In this document: piece by piece, positions 28,147 to 37,490 of the stretch | Layout of the letters: each line of letters starts with the position of its first letter | Numbering within the stretch: position 1 is the stretch's first letter | Origin: Cytophaga hutchinsonii ATCC 33406 | GTDB lineage: Bacteria; Bacteroidota; Bacteroidia; Cytophagales; Cytophagaceae | Direction: 5' to 3' | DNA: 64,000 nt | Assembly (NCBI RefSeq): GCF_000014145.1 | Contig: NC_008255.1 | Coordinates: 3,860,001-3,924,000 of the forward strand | Program-made: the position numbers and the translations under genes | Notes under the pieces: model-generated | Seen by the model: only the letters and a program-made list of their open reading frames with translations | The model's database searches: none | Told to the model about the DNA's origin: nothing

Positions 28147-28842
28147 ATGATATCGAATTTCTTTAAAAAGATAGATAGAGTAATTCTTTCTATCTTTTTT
28201 ATTTATGCTTCATTAAGCGTACAGGCTCAAAAAAATGAAATTGGCATTGGGTTAGGAGTAGCAAATTACACGGGCGAAATTGTTCAGCATATTGATGTTA
28301 CCAACTTTAAACCAGCTGGTCAATTTTATTATAGATTAAACTTTAACAGAGTAGCAGCGCTGAAGTTTTCTACCAGTATCGGGATGCTTGGTGCATCTGA
28401 CAGTAAATACAACAATGCTATGGCAGATTATAGAAAGGCAAGCTTTTCTACCATCTATAATGATGTTACTGCCATGTTTGAGTATAATTTTTTAGATTTC
28501 TCTTATACTGAAAAAAGCAACGGCAAGCATTTCTCTCCGTATATCTCAGCAGGTTTGGGTATTTTAAATTATAAAAGTACCATATCTGATCCGGATTATA
28601 AAGTAAATACAATTGCCCAACCGATCATTCCTTTTGGTGGCGGGTTCAAATACAGAACCAATGCGCATCTTACCATAAATTTCCAATTTACTATAAATAA
28701 AACCTTTACGGACGCAATTGACGGCATTTACGACCCGGCCGGCTCCACAAAATCAATAACCAACTCCCATAGCACAGACTGGTATTATTATTCCGGAATA
28801 ACTGTGGGGTATATTTTCTGGAAAGTAATATGTCCACAGTAA
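28147..28842 (+). CDS. second PorG-like outer-membrane beta-barrel
   Basis: A 231-residue protein starting 2 bases after the previous gene. Signal peptide at residues 1-27 (ending VQAQ). It shares the opening glycine-rich strand (IGIGLGVANYTGEI, compare YSIGGCLNAMNYVGEL), the FSPYISAGLGI strand, an FGGGFKYRTNAHLTINFQFT strand and a C-terminal YIFWKVICPQ that matches YIFPGKVVCPK. It is a shorter paralogue, so the PorG position is duplicated. Either copy might be the true PorG. Confidence 0.72.
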   Translation: MISNFFKKIDRVILSIFFIYASLSVQAQKNEIGIGLGVANYTGEIVQHIDVTNFKPAGQFYYRLNFNRVAALKFSTSIGMLGASDSKYNNAMADYRKASFSTIYNDVTAMFEYNFLDFSYTEKSNGKHFSPYISAGLGILNYKSTISDPDYKVNTIAQPIIPFGGGFKYRTNAHLTINFQFTINKTFTDAIDGIYDPAGSTKSITNSHSTDWYYYSGITVGYIFWKVICPQ

Positions 28843-28895
28843 GAGGATTTTAAAAAGGGTATTTTTATTTGTACATTTACCCTTCATTAGAATTC

Positions 28896-29651
28896 ATGGA
28901 ATACCAATCACAAATAGATTCATCGAAATTGCCTGAACACATTGCCATTATTATGGATGGTAATGGACGCTGGGCAAAGAAACAAGGATTACTTAATCGT
29001 ATTTTTGGTCACAAAAGTGCTATCACTTCTGTTAGAGAAGCGACAGAAACATGTGCCCAATTAGGTGTTAAGTATCTAACGTTGTATGCTTTTTCAACGG
29101 AAAATTGGAATCGTCCGAAAGAGGAAGTAAATGCGCTGATGGAACTCTTAGTATCTACCATTAAAAGTGAAACACCAACACTTAATAAAAATAAGATTCG
29201 GTTAAATGCTATAGGTGATTTGGCTTCTTTACCCCTCTCCTGCCAAAAAGAATTATCCGAAACTATCGAACAAACGAAACACAATACCGGCGTTGTATTA
29301 ACGTTAGCATTGAGCTATAGCGGCAGATGGGAAATTCTTGAAGCAATAAAGAAATTAACTGCATCTGTAAAAGATCAATCGTTTGATATTAATTCTTTGA
29401 ACGAAAATACATTCAGACAATTCCTTTCTGATAAAACGTTACCCGATCCGGAGCTGCTGATACGCACGAGTGGAGAATTCAGAGTGAGCAATTTCCTGTT
29501 GTGGCAGATTGCTTATACTGAGATTCATATTACGGATGTGCTTTGGCCGGATTTCAGAAAAAATGATTTATACAAAGCTATTGTAGACTTCCAGAAACGC
29601 GAACGTCGTTTTGGAAAAATTAGTGAACAATTGGACGGAGCAAAAGCTTAA
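28896..29651 (+). CDS. uppS: undecaprenyl diphosphate synthase (isoprenyl transferase)
   Basis: A 251-residue cis-prenyltransferase that makes the C55 lipid carrier for peptidoglycan and polysaccharide. Typical motifs: HIAIIMDGNGRWAKKQG (catalytic Asp near residue 21), YLTLYAFSTENWNRP, and RTSGEFRVSNFLLWQIAYTE. I start at the ATG at 28896 (MEYQSQ), preferred over a TTG nine codons upstream. The bamA ATG follows its stop codon directly. Confidence 0.95.
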   Translation: MEYQSQIDSSKLPEHIAIIMDGNGRWAKKQGLLNRIFGHKSAITSVREATETCAQLGVKYLTLYAFSTENWNRPKEEVNALMELLVSTIKSETPTLNKNKIRLNAIGDLASLPLSCQKELSETIEQTKHNTGVVLTLALSYSGRWEILEAIKKLTASVKDQSFDINSLNENTFRQFLSDKTLPDPELLIRTSGEFRVSNFLLWQIAYTEIHITDVLWPDFRKNDLYKAIVDFQKRERRFGKISEQLDGAKA

Positions 29652-32198
29652 ATGAAAAAGATTCTATACCTCATTTTTTTATTACTCGTAATAACTTTTA
29701 CAGCAAATAGCCAGTGGAGATATGGTGCTAAAAGAAACAACGTAGATATAAATTACGAGACCCCGCAAGACTTTTATATCGGAGGAATTTCAGTCTCCGG
29801 TGTTCAGTTTTTAGATCCTGAAGCAATTATTGCATTGACTGGTTTAAAAATCGGCGATAAGGTTACTATTCCCGGAGATGAAATTACAAATGCCATTAAA
29901 AAGCTGTGGGAACAAGGGCTGATCGGCGATGTAGAAGTTGTAGTAAAAAAAATTGAGGTTAAAAATATTTACCTTGAATTCATTATCAAAGAACGTCCCA
30001 GACTTACAAAGTTTATTTTTGACGGACCAACAAAATCAGAACGTGAAGATTTAGAAGACAAAATTGATTTGTCAAGAGGTAGAATTGTAAATGATGCCTT
30101 AATAAAGAATGCAAAAAATAAAATCCGTGAATTCTATTTAGAAAAAGGATACCTGAATGTAGCTGTTGATATCATACAGACAAAGGATACCATTTTAGAG
30201 AACAACGTTATTTTACGGGTTGTTGTTGACAAAAAACATAAGGTCAGGATCAAAAAAGTAATCATTACCGGTAATGAGTCGTTTGAGTCTGCAACTCTTC
30301 AATCCAAAATGAAGAAAACCAAAGGACAGAAATTAACCAATGTCTGGACGGGATCAAAAGTCATAAATAAAAACTATGTAGCTGACAAAGCAGCATTGAT
30401 TGAATACTACAACTCTAAAGGTTATCGCGATGCACGCATTGTCAGTGATTCTATAATCCCTGTAAAAAACGATCACGTAAATATTACCATTCAGCTTGAA
30501 GAAGGTAATAAGTATTATTTCCGCAACATTACCTGGAAAGGGAATTATATTTATAGTACCGCACAGCTTCAGGAAATTTTAGCGATTAAAAAAGGTGATG
30601 TATACAACAATGATCTGTTACAGCGCAAGCTTAGCTTCAATCCTGCCGGGCCAGACATCAGTTCGCTTTATTTAGATAATGGATATTTATTCTTTAGCAT
30701 AGACCCGGTTGAAATTTTAATTGAAGGCGACTCTATTGATATCGAAATGCGTATCTACGAAGGTGAGCAGGCAATCGTGAATCATATAGAAGTGGATGGT
30801 AATACAAAAACACACGATCATGTGATTCTTCGTGAAGTGAGAACGTACCCGGGTGATAAATTCAGCCGTGCCGATCTGATCCGTACACAAAGAGAATTGG
30901 GGGCATTAAATTATTTCGATAATGAGAAATTAGGTATGAACCCTGTTCCAAATCAGGCTACAGGTAAAGTTGATATTGGTTATACTGTAGTTGAAAAACC
31001 AAATGACCAGGTAGAATTATCCGGTGGTTGGGGTGGTTATTATGGATTTGTAGGAACGGTTGGTTTGGTATTCAACAATTTCTCTCTTAGAAATATCAAA
31101 CATCCTAAGACCTGGAGCCCGCTACCTGCCGGTGATGGACAAAGACTTGCCTTTAGAGTGCAAGCCAATGGAAGAACATACCAGACCTATACAATTTCAT
31201 TTACAGAACCTTGGTTAGGAGGTAAAAAACCAACGTCCTTATCTGTAAGTTTACAGCACTCTGTGCAGAGCCAGCTTATTTATAATGGTACAAGAAGTGT
31301 TAAATCAGGTTCTTTACAGGTAAGCGGATTAACGGTGAGTGTAGGTAAACGTTTGAAATGGCCGGATGATTTCTTTACAATCAACCATACGTTCTCTTTA
31401 TTACGCTACACGCTTAATAATTATCAAAGCAGTTCTTCTACAGCAGTGATCGGTTATACAACTGGTTATTCCAATAACTTATCTTATAACTTAACGGTTT
31501 CAAGAAATAGCATTGATAATTTCCAGTTCCCGTCATCGGGTGCAAACATGGCATTCAGCATGACTTTCACGCCTCCGTATTCTTATTTCAACAAACTGAA
31601 TTATGATGATCCGGACTTAGAAGCGTCTCAACGTTATAAGTGGTTAGAATATCAAAAATATGGTTTTGATGCTTCGTGGTTTACTACGTTATGGCAGCAT
31701 AGAAAGAAATCAAAACATAAAATTGTATTCAACGCACGTTTCCATGGTGGTGTTATCGCAGCGTACCAGCCTGGCGTTGGTGTAGGTCCGTTCGAACGTT
31801 ATATCATGGGTGGTGATGGTCTTTCCGGATACAACTTCTTATTGGGTTCAGACATCATTGGTTTAAGAGGTTATGGAAACAATACCATCAAGCCTACGCA
31901 ATCAGGTGGTGTTGCTTTTGATAAATTTGTTGCTGAAGTGCGTTATCCGATCTCTAACAGTCCGTCTTTCTCTATTTTCGTATTAACCTTCTTTGAAGCA
32001 GGTAATGCATGGGGCGATATTCATGATGTAAATCCATTTAATGTATATCGTTCTGCAGGTGTGGGTGCTAGAATATTTATGCCGGCATTTGGTTTGATAG
32101 GTATTGACTGGGGTGTACCATTTGATCAGGTTCCTGGTTATCCAAATCCTACCTACAAACCGCACGTTACGTTCACAATTGGTCAACAAATCCGTTAG
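29652..32198 (+). CDS. bamA: outer-membrane assembly protein BamA (Omp85)
   Basis: An 848-residue outer-membrane protein insertase. Signal peptide at residues 1-20 (FTANSQ). Five POTRA-like repeats fill about residues 40-440 (for example IGGISVSGVQFLDPEAII, RIKKVIITGNESF, YFRNITWKGNYIYS, IVNHIEVDGNTKTHDHVILRE). The C-terminal barrel contains VGPFERYIMGGDGL (a version of the FxLGG/FRGY region) and ends in FTIGQQIR. No gap separates it from uppS. It works with the Skp-like chaperones encoded next. Confidence 0.96.
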   Translation: MKKILYLIFLLLVITFTANSQWRYGAKRNNVDINYETPQDFYIGGISVSGVQFLDPEAIIALTGLKIGDKVTIPGDEITNAIKKLWEQGLIGDVEVVVKKIEVKNIYLEFIIKERPRLTKFIFDGPTKSEREDLEDKIDLSRGRIVNDALIKNAKNKIREFYLEKGYLNVAVDIIQTKDTILENNVILRVVVDKKHKVRIKKVIITGNESFESATLQSKMKKTKGQKLTNVWTGSKVINKNYVADKAALIEYYNSKGYRDARIVSDSIIPVKNDHVNITIQLEEGNKYYFRNITWKGNYIYSTAQLQEILAIKKGDVYNNDLLQRKLSFNPAGPDISSLYLDNGYLFFSIDPVEILIEGDSIDIEMRIYEGEQAIVNHIEVDGNTKTHDHVILREVRTYPGDKFSRADLIRTQRELGALNYFDNEKLGMNPVPNQATGKVDIGYTVVEKPNDQVELSGGWGGYYGFVGTVGLVFNNFSLRNIKHPKTWSPLPAGDGQRLAFRVQANGRTYQTYTISFTEPWLGGKKPTSLSVSLQHSVQSQLIYNGTRSVKSGSLQVSGLTVSVGKRLKWPDDFFTINHTFSLLRYTLNNYQSSSSTAVIGYTTGYSNNLSYNLTVSRNSIDNFQFPSSGANMAFSMTFTPPYSYFNKLNYDDPDLEASQRYKWLEYQKYGFDASWFTTLWQHRKKSKHKIVFNARFHGGVIAAYQPGVGVGPFERYIMGGDGLSGYNFLLGSDIIGLRGYGNNTIKPTQSGGVAFDKFVAEVRYPISNSPSFSIFVLTFFEAGNAWGDIHDVNPFNVYRSAGVGARIFMPAFGLIGIDWGVPFDQVPGYPNPTYKPHVTFTIGQQIR

Positions 32199-32202
32199 AT
32201 AT

Positions 32203-32742
32203 ATGAAAAAGATATGTTTGGCATTATTCTTGACTTTAGCCTCGTTAATGGCCTGGTCACAAAAATTTGGCTACATCGATTCTGAATATATAATCAGCCA
32301 GATGCCCGAATATAAAAAAGCGCAGACGGAGTTAAATCAATTTTCGTTGAAATGGCAAAAAGAACTGGAAGAGAAACAGTCAAAAATTGACAAAATGAAA
32401 GAAGAATTCCAGGCAGAAGAAATATTACTTACCGATGATATGCGCAAAGAACGTTTAGATACGATTGCAGCACATGAGGGTAAATTAAGAGATCTTCAAC
32501 GCAATTATTTCGGTTTTAAAGGTATGCTGTACCTGAAAAGACAGGAATTGGTAAAACCTGCTCAGGATAAATTATTTGCAGCAGTTGAAAAAGTAGCAAA
32601 AAAAGAAAAATATGCTATTATCTTTGATAAAGCAGGTGAGCTGGTAATGGTTTACACAGATCCTGCACACGATTGCTCCGATAAAGTACTTGAAGCTTTG
32701 GGACTAGGAGATAAAAATGATGTAGTCCCCACAAATAAATAA
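32203..32742 (+). CDS. OmpH/Skp-family periplasmic chaperone 1
   Basis: A 179-residue protein with a signal peptide (residues 1-18, ending AWSQ) followed by FGYIDSEYIISQMPEYKKAQTELNQF, the classic OmpH/Skp opening. A long charged coiled-coil (about 35-110) forms the tentacle arms and YAIIFDKAGELVMVYTDPAHDCSDKVLEALG closes the body domain. Start at the ATG at 32203, 4 bases after bamA. Skp holds unfolded barrel proteins in the periplasm. First of three tandem copies. Confidence 0.92.
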   Translation: MKKICLALFLTLASLMAWSQKFGYIDSEYIISQMPEYKKAQTELNQFSLKWQKELEEKQSKIDKMKEEFQAEEILLTDDMRKERLDTIAAHEGKLRDLQRNYFGFKGMLYLKRQELVKPAQDKLFAAVEKVAKKEKYAIIFDKAGELVMVYTDPAHDCSDKVLEALGLGDKNDVVPTNK

Positions 32743-32778
32743 AACCCTTTACAACACATATTAATTTAATATTGAATT

Positions 32779-33429
32779 ATGAAAAATGTATTCTCAAAAA
32801 TTCTTGTAGCACTTTTTGCACTTTCGCTTACTTCACAGCTACAGGCCCAAACACAGAAAATCGGTACTGCTAACGTTGAATATATATTAAGCAATATGCC
32901 TGAAACAAAAAAAATCGAATCAGATCTGCAGGTATATGAAAAACAACTTAGAACTCAGTTAGAAAGCAAGGGTGCAGAATATCAACGTAAATTAGATGAA
33001 TATCAAAAAGGTGTGCAGTCTGGTTTAATGCCTGCTGCTGTTATTGCAGACAAAGAAAAAGAACTAATGGGAATGCAGCAGTCTATCCAGGAGTTTGAAA
33101 GAACAGCTCAGGAAGATTTACAAAGCAAATCATTAAGCATGCTTGAACCGGTGCTTGAAAAAGTACAGACGTCTATTGATAAAGTTGCTGCTGCAAATGA
33201 TTATACATACATCATCAGTACACACGTTGATTATGGTGGATCCGCAATCGTTCTTTATTCAAAAAATAAAGATGCAAACGATATTTCAAATTTAGTTTTA
33301 AAAGATATGGGTATCGTTGTGCCGGCATCTACAACAACACCTGCGAATACTACAACAACGCCGACAAACACTACAACACCAACAAATACTACGACACCTG
33401 CAAAAACAACAACACCTACTAAAAAATAA
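32779..33429 (+). CDS. OmpH/Skp-family chaperone 2 with Thr/Pro/Asn-rich tail
   Basis: A 216-residue Skp-like protein (signal ending LQAQ at about residue 24; then IGTANVEYILSNMPETKKIESDLQVYEKQL). The coiled-coil is interrupted by a GVQSGLMPAAV turn. After the conserved DISNLVLKDMGIVVPA end, about 32 residues of repeated TTT-P-x-N/K tail follow, encoded by a run of near-identical ACA/ACT triplet blocks from about 33330 to 33420. The tail is low-complexity and likely to vary in length between strains. Confidence 0.9.
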   Translation: MKNVFSKILVALFALSLTSQLQAQTQKIGTANVEYILSNMPETKKIESDLQVYEKQLRTQLESKGAEYQRKLDEYQKGVQSGLMPAAVIADKEKELMGMQQSIQEFERTAQEDLQSKSLSMLEPVLEKVQTSIDKVAAANDYTYIISTHVDYGGSAIVLYSKNKDANDISNLVLKDMGIVVPASTTTPANTTTTPTNTTTPTNTTTPAKTTTPTKK

Positions 33430-33431
33430 AT

Positions 33432-33465
33432 AAAAAGGCTTCGGTTAGAGGCCTTTTACTTTACC
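33432..33465 (+). terminator. weak terminator-like hairpin between Skp copies 2 and 3
   Basis: AAAAGGC / GCCTTTT arms (33433-33439 and 33451-33457) followed by a short T-rich stretch. It lies 17 bases before the ATG of copy 3, so it probably attenuates and does not fully stop transcription. Confidence 0.5.
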
Positions 33466-33481
33466 CCCTAAATGTTTGTTT

Positions 33482-34054
33482 ATGCATACTCTATTAAGAA
33501 ACCTGCTACTGATTTTATCCATTGTTTTTTTAACAGCACAGCTTCAGGCTCAGGTTATCCCTCAGAAGATCGGTATTGTGGATGTTGAATACATCATTAA
33601 CAAACATCCCGATACAAAAAAAATCGAAGCAGACCTTCAAGCATACGAAGACCAGCTTCGGAAGCAATTAGAAAGCAAGTACAACGAATATCAGGTTAAA
33701 CTTGAAGATTATAAAAGAGGCGGAAGCGTATTACCACCCGCTGTAAAAGCAGACAAAGAAAAAGAATTGATGACAATGCAGCAATCTATCCAGCAGTTTG
33801 AAACAACCGCTCAGGAAGATCTGCAAAGCAAATCAATATCTATGCTTGATCCGCTACTCAATAAAATTCAATTATCTATTGACAAAGTTGCTGCTGCTAA
33901 TAATTATACCTACATCATCAGTACGCATGTTGATTCAGGTGGTTCAGCAATTATCCTCTATGCTAAAAATAAAGCAGAGGACGATATCTCTAATCTGGTT
34001 TTAAAAGATATGGGAGTTGTTATTACTCCAACCACAACAACCCCTTCCAAATAA
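33482..34054 (+). CDS. OmpH/Skp-family chaperone 3
   Basis: A 190-residue Skp-like protein with a signal peptide (residues 1-24, ending LQAQ). It is very similar to copy 2: IGIVDVEYIINKHPDTKKIEADLQAYEDQL, QQFETTAQEDLQSKSISMLDPLLNKIQ, YTYIISTHVDSGGSAIILYAKNK and DISNLVLKDMGV are nearly the same in both. It lacks the long tail of copy 2. Start at the ATG at 33482; an upstream TTG two codons earlier is less likely. Copies 2 and 3 arose by a recent duplication. Confidence 0.92.
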   Translation: MHTLLRNLLLILSIVFLTAQLQAQVIPQKIGIVDVEYIINKHPDTKKIEADLQAYEDQLRKQLESKYNEYQVKLEDYKRGGSVLPPAVKADKEKELMTMQQSIQQFETTAQEDLQSKSISMLDPLLNKIQLSIDKVAAANNYTYIISTHVDSGGSAIILYAKNKAEDDISNLVLKDMGVVITPTTTTPSK

Positions 34055-34057
34055 ATA

Positions 34058-34091
34058 AAAAAGTCACGATATACATCGTGACTTTTTTTAT
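34058..34091 (+). terminator. intrinsic terminator after Skp copy 3
   Basis: Perfect 11-bp arms AAAGTCACGAT (34060-34070) and ATCGTGACTTT (34075-34085) with a 4-base loop, then T-run. It ends only about 10 bases before the ldcA start codon, so ldcA must be read through or use a promoter inside the upstream gene. Confidence 0.85.
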
Positions 34092-34100
34092 ATTTAACAC

Positions 34101-34979
34101 ATGAAAGATTCATCCGTTATTCATGTTGTTTCCCCCGCTGGCGCGGTAAATAAAATAAACCTTGCAGCAGGCATAAGCTATGTATCGGGTTTTGATTTTT
34201 TAATTAAAGCCGGCAAATCCATCTTTCAAAAAAAAGGATATTTTGCAGGTACTGATACAGATCGTCAATATGATTTGCAACTTGCCTTAGATGACCCCAA
34301 TGCATTGGCTATCTGGGTGGCACGCGGCGGATATGGCACCACACGCATCATAGATACGATCAGCTGGAAAAAGTTTTTTAAAAAGCCTTCCTGGATCATT
34401 GGCTTTAGCGATATCACAGCATTTCACATTCATTTATCCAATCATAACATACCAAGCATTCACGGACCAATGGTGGCGCAGGCTGCAGATGACAACCACA
34501 AAGAAGCGGTTGACTTAGTAACTGCTATTTTAAAAAATGATTTTCCTGATTACCTGCTTCGTTCAAATAAAAACAATAGACCCGGCAAAGCTAAAGCACC
34601 CATCACAGGCGGTAATTTAACGCTTATCTGTTCAACCATAGGTACAGCTACGGAAATCATTACCGATAATAAAATTTTATTTATTGAAGAAGTTGGTGAA
34701 GCTGCATACAGAGTAGATCGCATGATGGTTCAACTCAAACGTTCAGGCAAGCTTAAAAAGCTTAAAGGGCTAATCGTTGGTCATATGACAGACATTACAC
34801 ACGAAGATGAATTCGGGCAATCTGTTACAGATATTATTCTTTCGCATACAAAAGAGTACACATTTCCCATATGCTTTGATTTTCCTGCCGGGCACGAAGC
34901 CCCCAATATGCCAGTCATATTGGGATTGAAAAGTGAGTTGATTGTAGCTAAATCTGAAATTACACTCAGGTACTTATAA
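34101..34979 (+). CDS. LD-carboxypeptidase (peptidase family S66)
   Basis: A 292-residue enzyme that removes the terminal D-alanine from murein tetrapeptides during recycling. The nucleophile region WVARGGYGTTRII (about 73-85), GFSDITAFHIHL with the serine elbow, HGPMVAQ and the later FIEEVGEAAYRVDRMMVQL (catalytic Glu) and GHMTDI motifs are clear S66 features. No signal peptide, so cytoplasmic. Its last 6 bases overlap the convergent M28 peptidase gene. Confidence 0.92.
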   Translation: MKDSSVIHVVSPAGAVNKINLAAGISYVSGFDFLIKAGKSIFQKKGYFAGTDTDRQYDLQLALDDPNALAIWVARGGYGTTRIIDTISWKKFFKKPSWIIGFSDITAFHIHLSNHNIPSIHGPMVAQAADDNHKEAVDLVTAILKNDFPDYLLRSNKNNRPGKAKAPITGGNLTLICSTIGTATEIITDNKILFIEEVGEAAYRVDRMMVQLKRSGKLKKLKGLIVGHMTDITHEDEFGQSVTDIILSHTKEYTFPICFDFPAGHEAPNMPVILGLKSELIVAKSEITLRYL

Positions 34980-35993
34980 TTTTTCCCTGTACAGAACTTC
35001 AATTAATGTTTGACCTACTGCTTTCAGTGTATTTTTATCTATGATATTCATATTATCATTATGTGTATGCCAGTATGAACCAAAATAAACATCGTCACTG
35101 TTTTCATATTCAATAATATCAATCATCGGGATAAGCGCGAGTTTATTGATGTAAGTATGATCATCTGTGATTGGCTGGCTCATAACATTTATAAAATGCT
35201 TCCCATAACCTAAACGTGCAGCCGTTGTCCATACATTGTTTACCACAGAAGGAGCATTTTCTACCGATACACCTTCCTTAGCAAAGGTTGCATCTTTTGC
35301 ACCAACCATATCCAGCAAAATTCCATAGTAAGCAGAATAGTTCGCCGGAAATTTGTGCTTCGCCCAATATTGAGAACCTAAGCACCAGCTATCGTTTTGA
35401 TACGGGCCCGGGTAATACATTGGCTGTCCATAATCTTCTCCGTCAAACAGAATGATATCAAAACCCACATCCGGTTTTTTTTCTGCAAGATTAATTACAC
35501 GAGCCAGCTCCATTAAAATTCCAACACCGCTTGCGCCATCGTTAGCACCATCAATTGGTTTCTTAGGGTCAACTTCATCCTGGTCTGCAAACGGGCGTGT
35601 ATCCCAGTGTGCTGCAAGCAGGATACGTTTTGTAGCTTTTTGATTGTAGGATACAATAATATTTTTCAGTCTTAAATCCGTTCCATCAAAAGCCTTTGCA
35701 GAGAACTGCTGTCTGTAAACCCAGCCGCCATGCTTTGTAAAAAATTTTGCCAGGTATTCACCGCAATCCATATGTGGTTTTGTATTCGGTACTCTTGGCC
35801 CGAATGCCACTTGTCTGGAAACATATTCATACGAAGAATCGCTGTTAAAGTCAGGTGTTACCATGGGTTGCAGCACGACTTCTTCCGCAACCTTTTCAAC
35901 CGGTTTCTTATCAGGCCCGCAACCAAACAACATCCCTGCTGTTGCAGCAATACAAATTGCATTCCTGAAAATACTATATCTGTTATTCTTCAT
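34974..35993 (-). CDS. M28-family peptidase lipoprotein
   Basis: A 339-residue zinc peptidase with a lipoprotein signal (MLFGC, cysteine near residue 25). Metal-binding elements are visible: [39 protein letters not shown] and the late [17 protein letters not shown]. The segment pattern resembles both bacterial aminopeptidases and glutaminyl-peptide cyclotransferase; the latter type is common in Bacteroidetes, where N-terminal pyroglutamate is widespread on exported proteins. Start chosen at the ATG at 35993. It overlaps the cysS stop region by 11 bases. Confidence 0.85.
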   Translation of the reverse strand: MKNNRYSIFRNAICIAATAGMLFGCGPDKKPVEKVAEEVVLQPMVTPDFNSDSSYEYVSRQVAFGPRVPNTKPHMDCGEYLAKFFTKHGGWVYRQQFSAKAFDGTDLRLKNIIVSYNQKATKRILLAAHWDTRPFADQDEVDPKKPIDGANDGASGVGILMELARVINLAEKKPDVGFDIILFDGEDYGQPMYYPGPYQNDSWCLGSQYWAKHKFPANYSAYYGILLDMVGAKDATFAKEGVSVENAPSVVNNVWTTAARLGYGKHFINVMSQPITDDHTYINKLALIPMIDIIEYENSDDVYFGSYWHTHNDNMNIIDKNTLKAVGQTLIEVLYREKL

Positions 35994-37476
35994 ATGCCCA
36001 GTCAATTCCATGTTTCATGTCTTTTATCGCTAACCCCTGCTGCTTAAAGTAAGCGCGGATCTGGTCAACTTTATCGTATTGTTTATTTTCTTTTGCTTCC
36101 TTATATAAATCAAGCAAACCTTTTATCAACCCTTCCGGATTTACAGCAACTTCATCTACAAGCCCCAATACATCATGTACCAACGTAGTGTAACTTGTTT
36201 TCATGTGTTCAAATGTTTCTTTTGAAAGTACAGCTGTTGACTTTTGCTGCAAATAGAACACATTGATCTTTTTGATCAGATTGAATAAGGATGCAATTGT
36301 AATTGCTGTGTTAAAATCATCTGACATACCTTTGTAGCAATCCGCAATGATTTTATTTATTTCATCATTTAATGCCTGGTCCTGTTCAACAATGTCGGTG
36401 CTGTATTCCAGACTATTCAGCATCTTCATGCCATTCATTACTTTTCTGAATGCTTTGTTCGCTGCTTTTAATGCATCATTTGAAAAGTCCAGTGTACTTC
36501 TGTAATGCGCCTGCAATGTAAAGAACCGTATAGTCATTGGTGAATAGGCCTGTTCCAGCAACGTGTGATTACCTGTAAACAATTCATTCAATGTAATAAA
36601 GTTTCCCAATGACTTTCCCATCTTTTGTCCGTTGATGGTAATCATGTTGTTGTGTAACCAATACTTTGCAGGTTCTTTTTTATTTGCAGCAACCGATTGT
36701 GCAATTTCACATTCGTGGTGCGGGAACATGAGATCCATTCCGCCGCCGTGAATATCAAATGTTTCGCCCAGGTACTTCGTGCTCATGGCTGAACACTCTA
36801 AATGCCAGCCCGGGAAACCTTTTCCCCATGGAGAATCCCATTTCATAATGTGTTCAGGAGATGCCAGCTTCCATAAAGCAAAATCCGCTGAACTCTTTTT
36901 AGTGTGTTGCCCGTCCAGTGAACGCGTGCCGCTGATCAGGTCTTCTAAAATACGGCCGGATAAATGTCCGTACTTATTTTTATCATTCGTGAATTTTTCT
37001 ACATCAAAATATACCGAACCGGTATTTTCATATGCATATCCGCTGGAGAGAATTTCTTCTACCATTCTGATCTGTTCAGGAATGTGGCCGGATGCTGTAG
37101 GCTCAATACTCGGAGGCAGTACATTCAGTTTACGAAGTGCGTCGTGATAGTATTCTGTATAGCGCTGTACTATTTCCATCGGCTCAACTTTTTCCAGCTT
37201 TGCCTTCTTTGCAATTTTATCTTCACCTTCATCCGCGTCGTGTTCAAGGTGTCCTACATCTGTGATATTGCGGACATAACGCACCTGATATTTTAAGTGC
37301 TGCAGGTACCTGAAAACAATATCAAATGTAATGGCACTTCGTGCATGACCCAGATGCCCCTCCCCATATACTGTTGGACCGCATACATACATGCCTACAT
37401 GAGGTGCATGTATCGGTTCAAATACTTCTTTTTTTCTGGTAAGTGTATTGTATACGACTAATTTTTCTGCTGTCAT
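35983..37476 (-). CDS. cysS: cysteinyl-tRNA synthetase
   Basis: A 497-residue class I synthetase. The HIGH motif appears as [10 protein letters not shown] (about residues 38-47), zinc-binding includes C32 in YVCGPTVYG and the [10 protein letters not shown] box, and the KMSKS loop reads KMGKSLGN (glycine in place of serine, which I believe is usual for the Bacteroidetes enzyme). It lies 14 bases downstream of the EEP gene and 11 bases into the M28 gene, so the three are probably one transcript. Confidence 0.96.
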   Translation of the reverse strand: MTAEKLVVYNTLTRKKEVFEPIHAPHVGMYVCGPTVYGEGHLGHARSAITFDIVFRYLQHLKYQVRYVRNITDVGHLEHDADEGEDKIAKKAKLEKVEPMEIVQRYTEYYHDALRKLNVLPPSIEPTASGHIPEQIRMVEEILSSGYAYENTGSVYFDVEKFTNDKNKYGHLSGRILEDLISGTRSLDGQHTKKSSADFALWKLASPEHIMKWDSPWGKGFPGWHLECSAMSTKYLGETFDIHGGGMDLMFPHHECEIAQSVAANKKEPAKYWLHNNMITINGQKMGKSLGNFITLNELFTGNHTLLEQAYSPMTIRFFTLQAHYRSTLDFSNDALKAANKAFRKVMNGMKMLNSLEYSTDIVEQDQALNDEINKIIADCYKGMSDDFNTAITIASLFNLIKKINVFYLQQKSTAVLSKETFEHMKTSYTTLVHDVLGLVDEVAVNPEGLIKGLLDLYKEAKENKQYDKVDQIRAYFKQQGLAIKDMKHGIDWAYEE

Positions 37477-37490
37477 TATTTTAATTCCTG

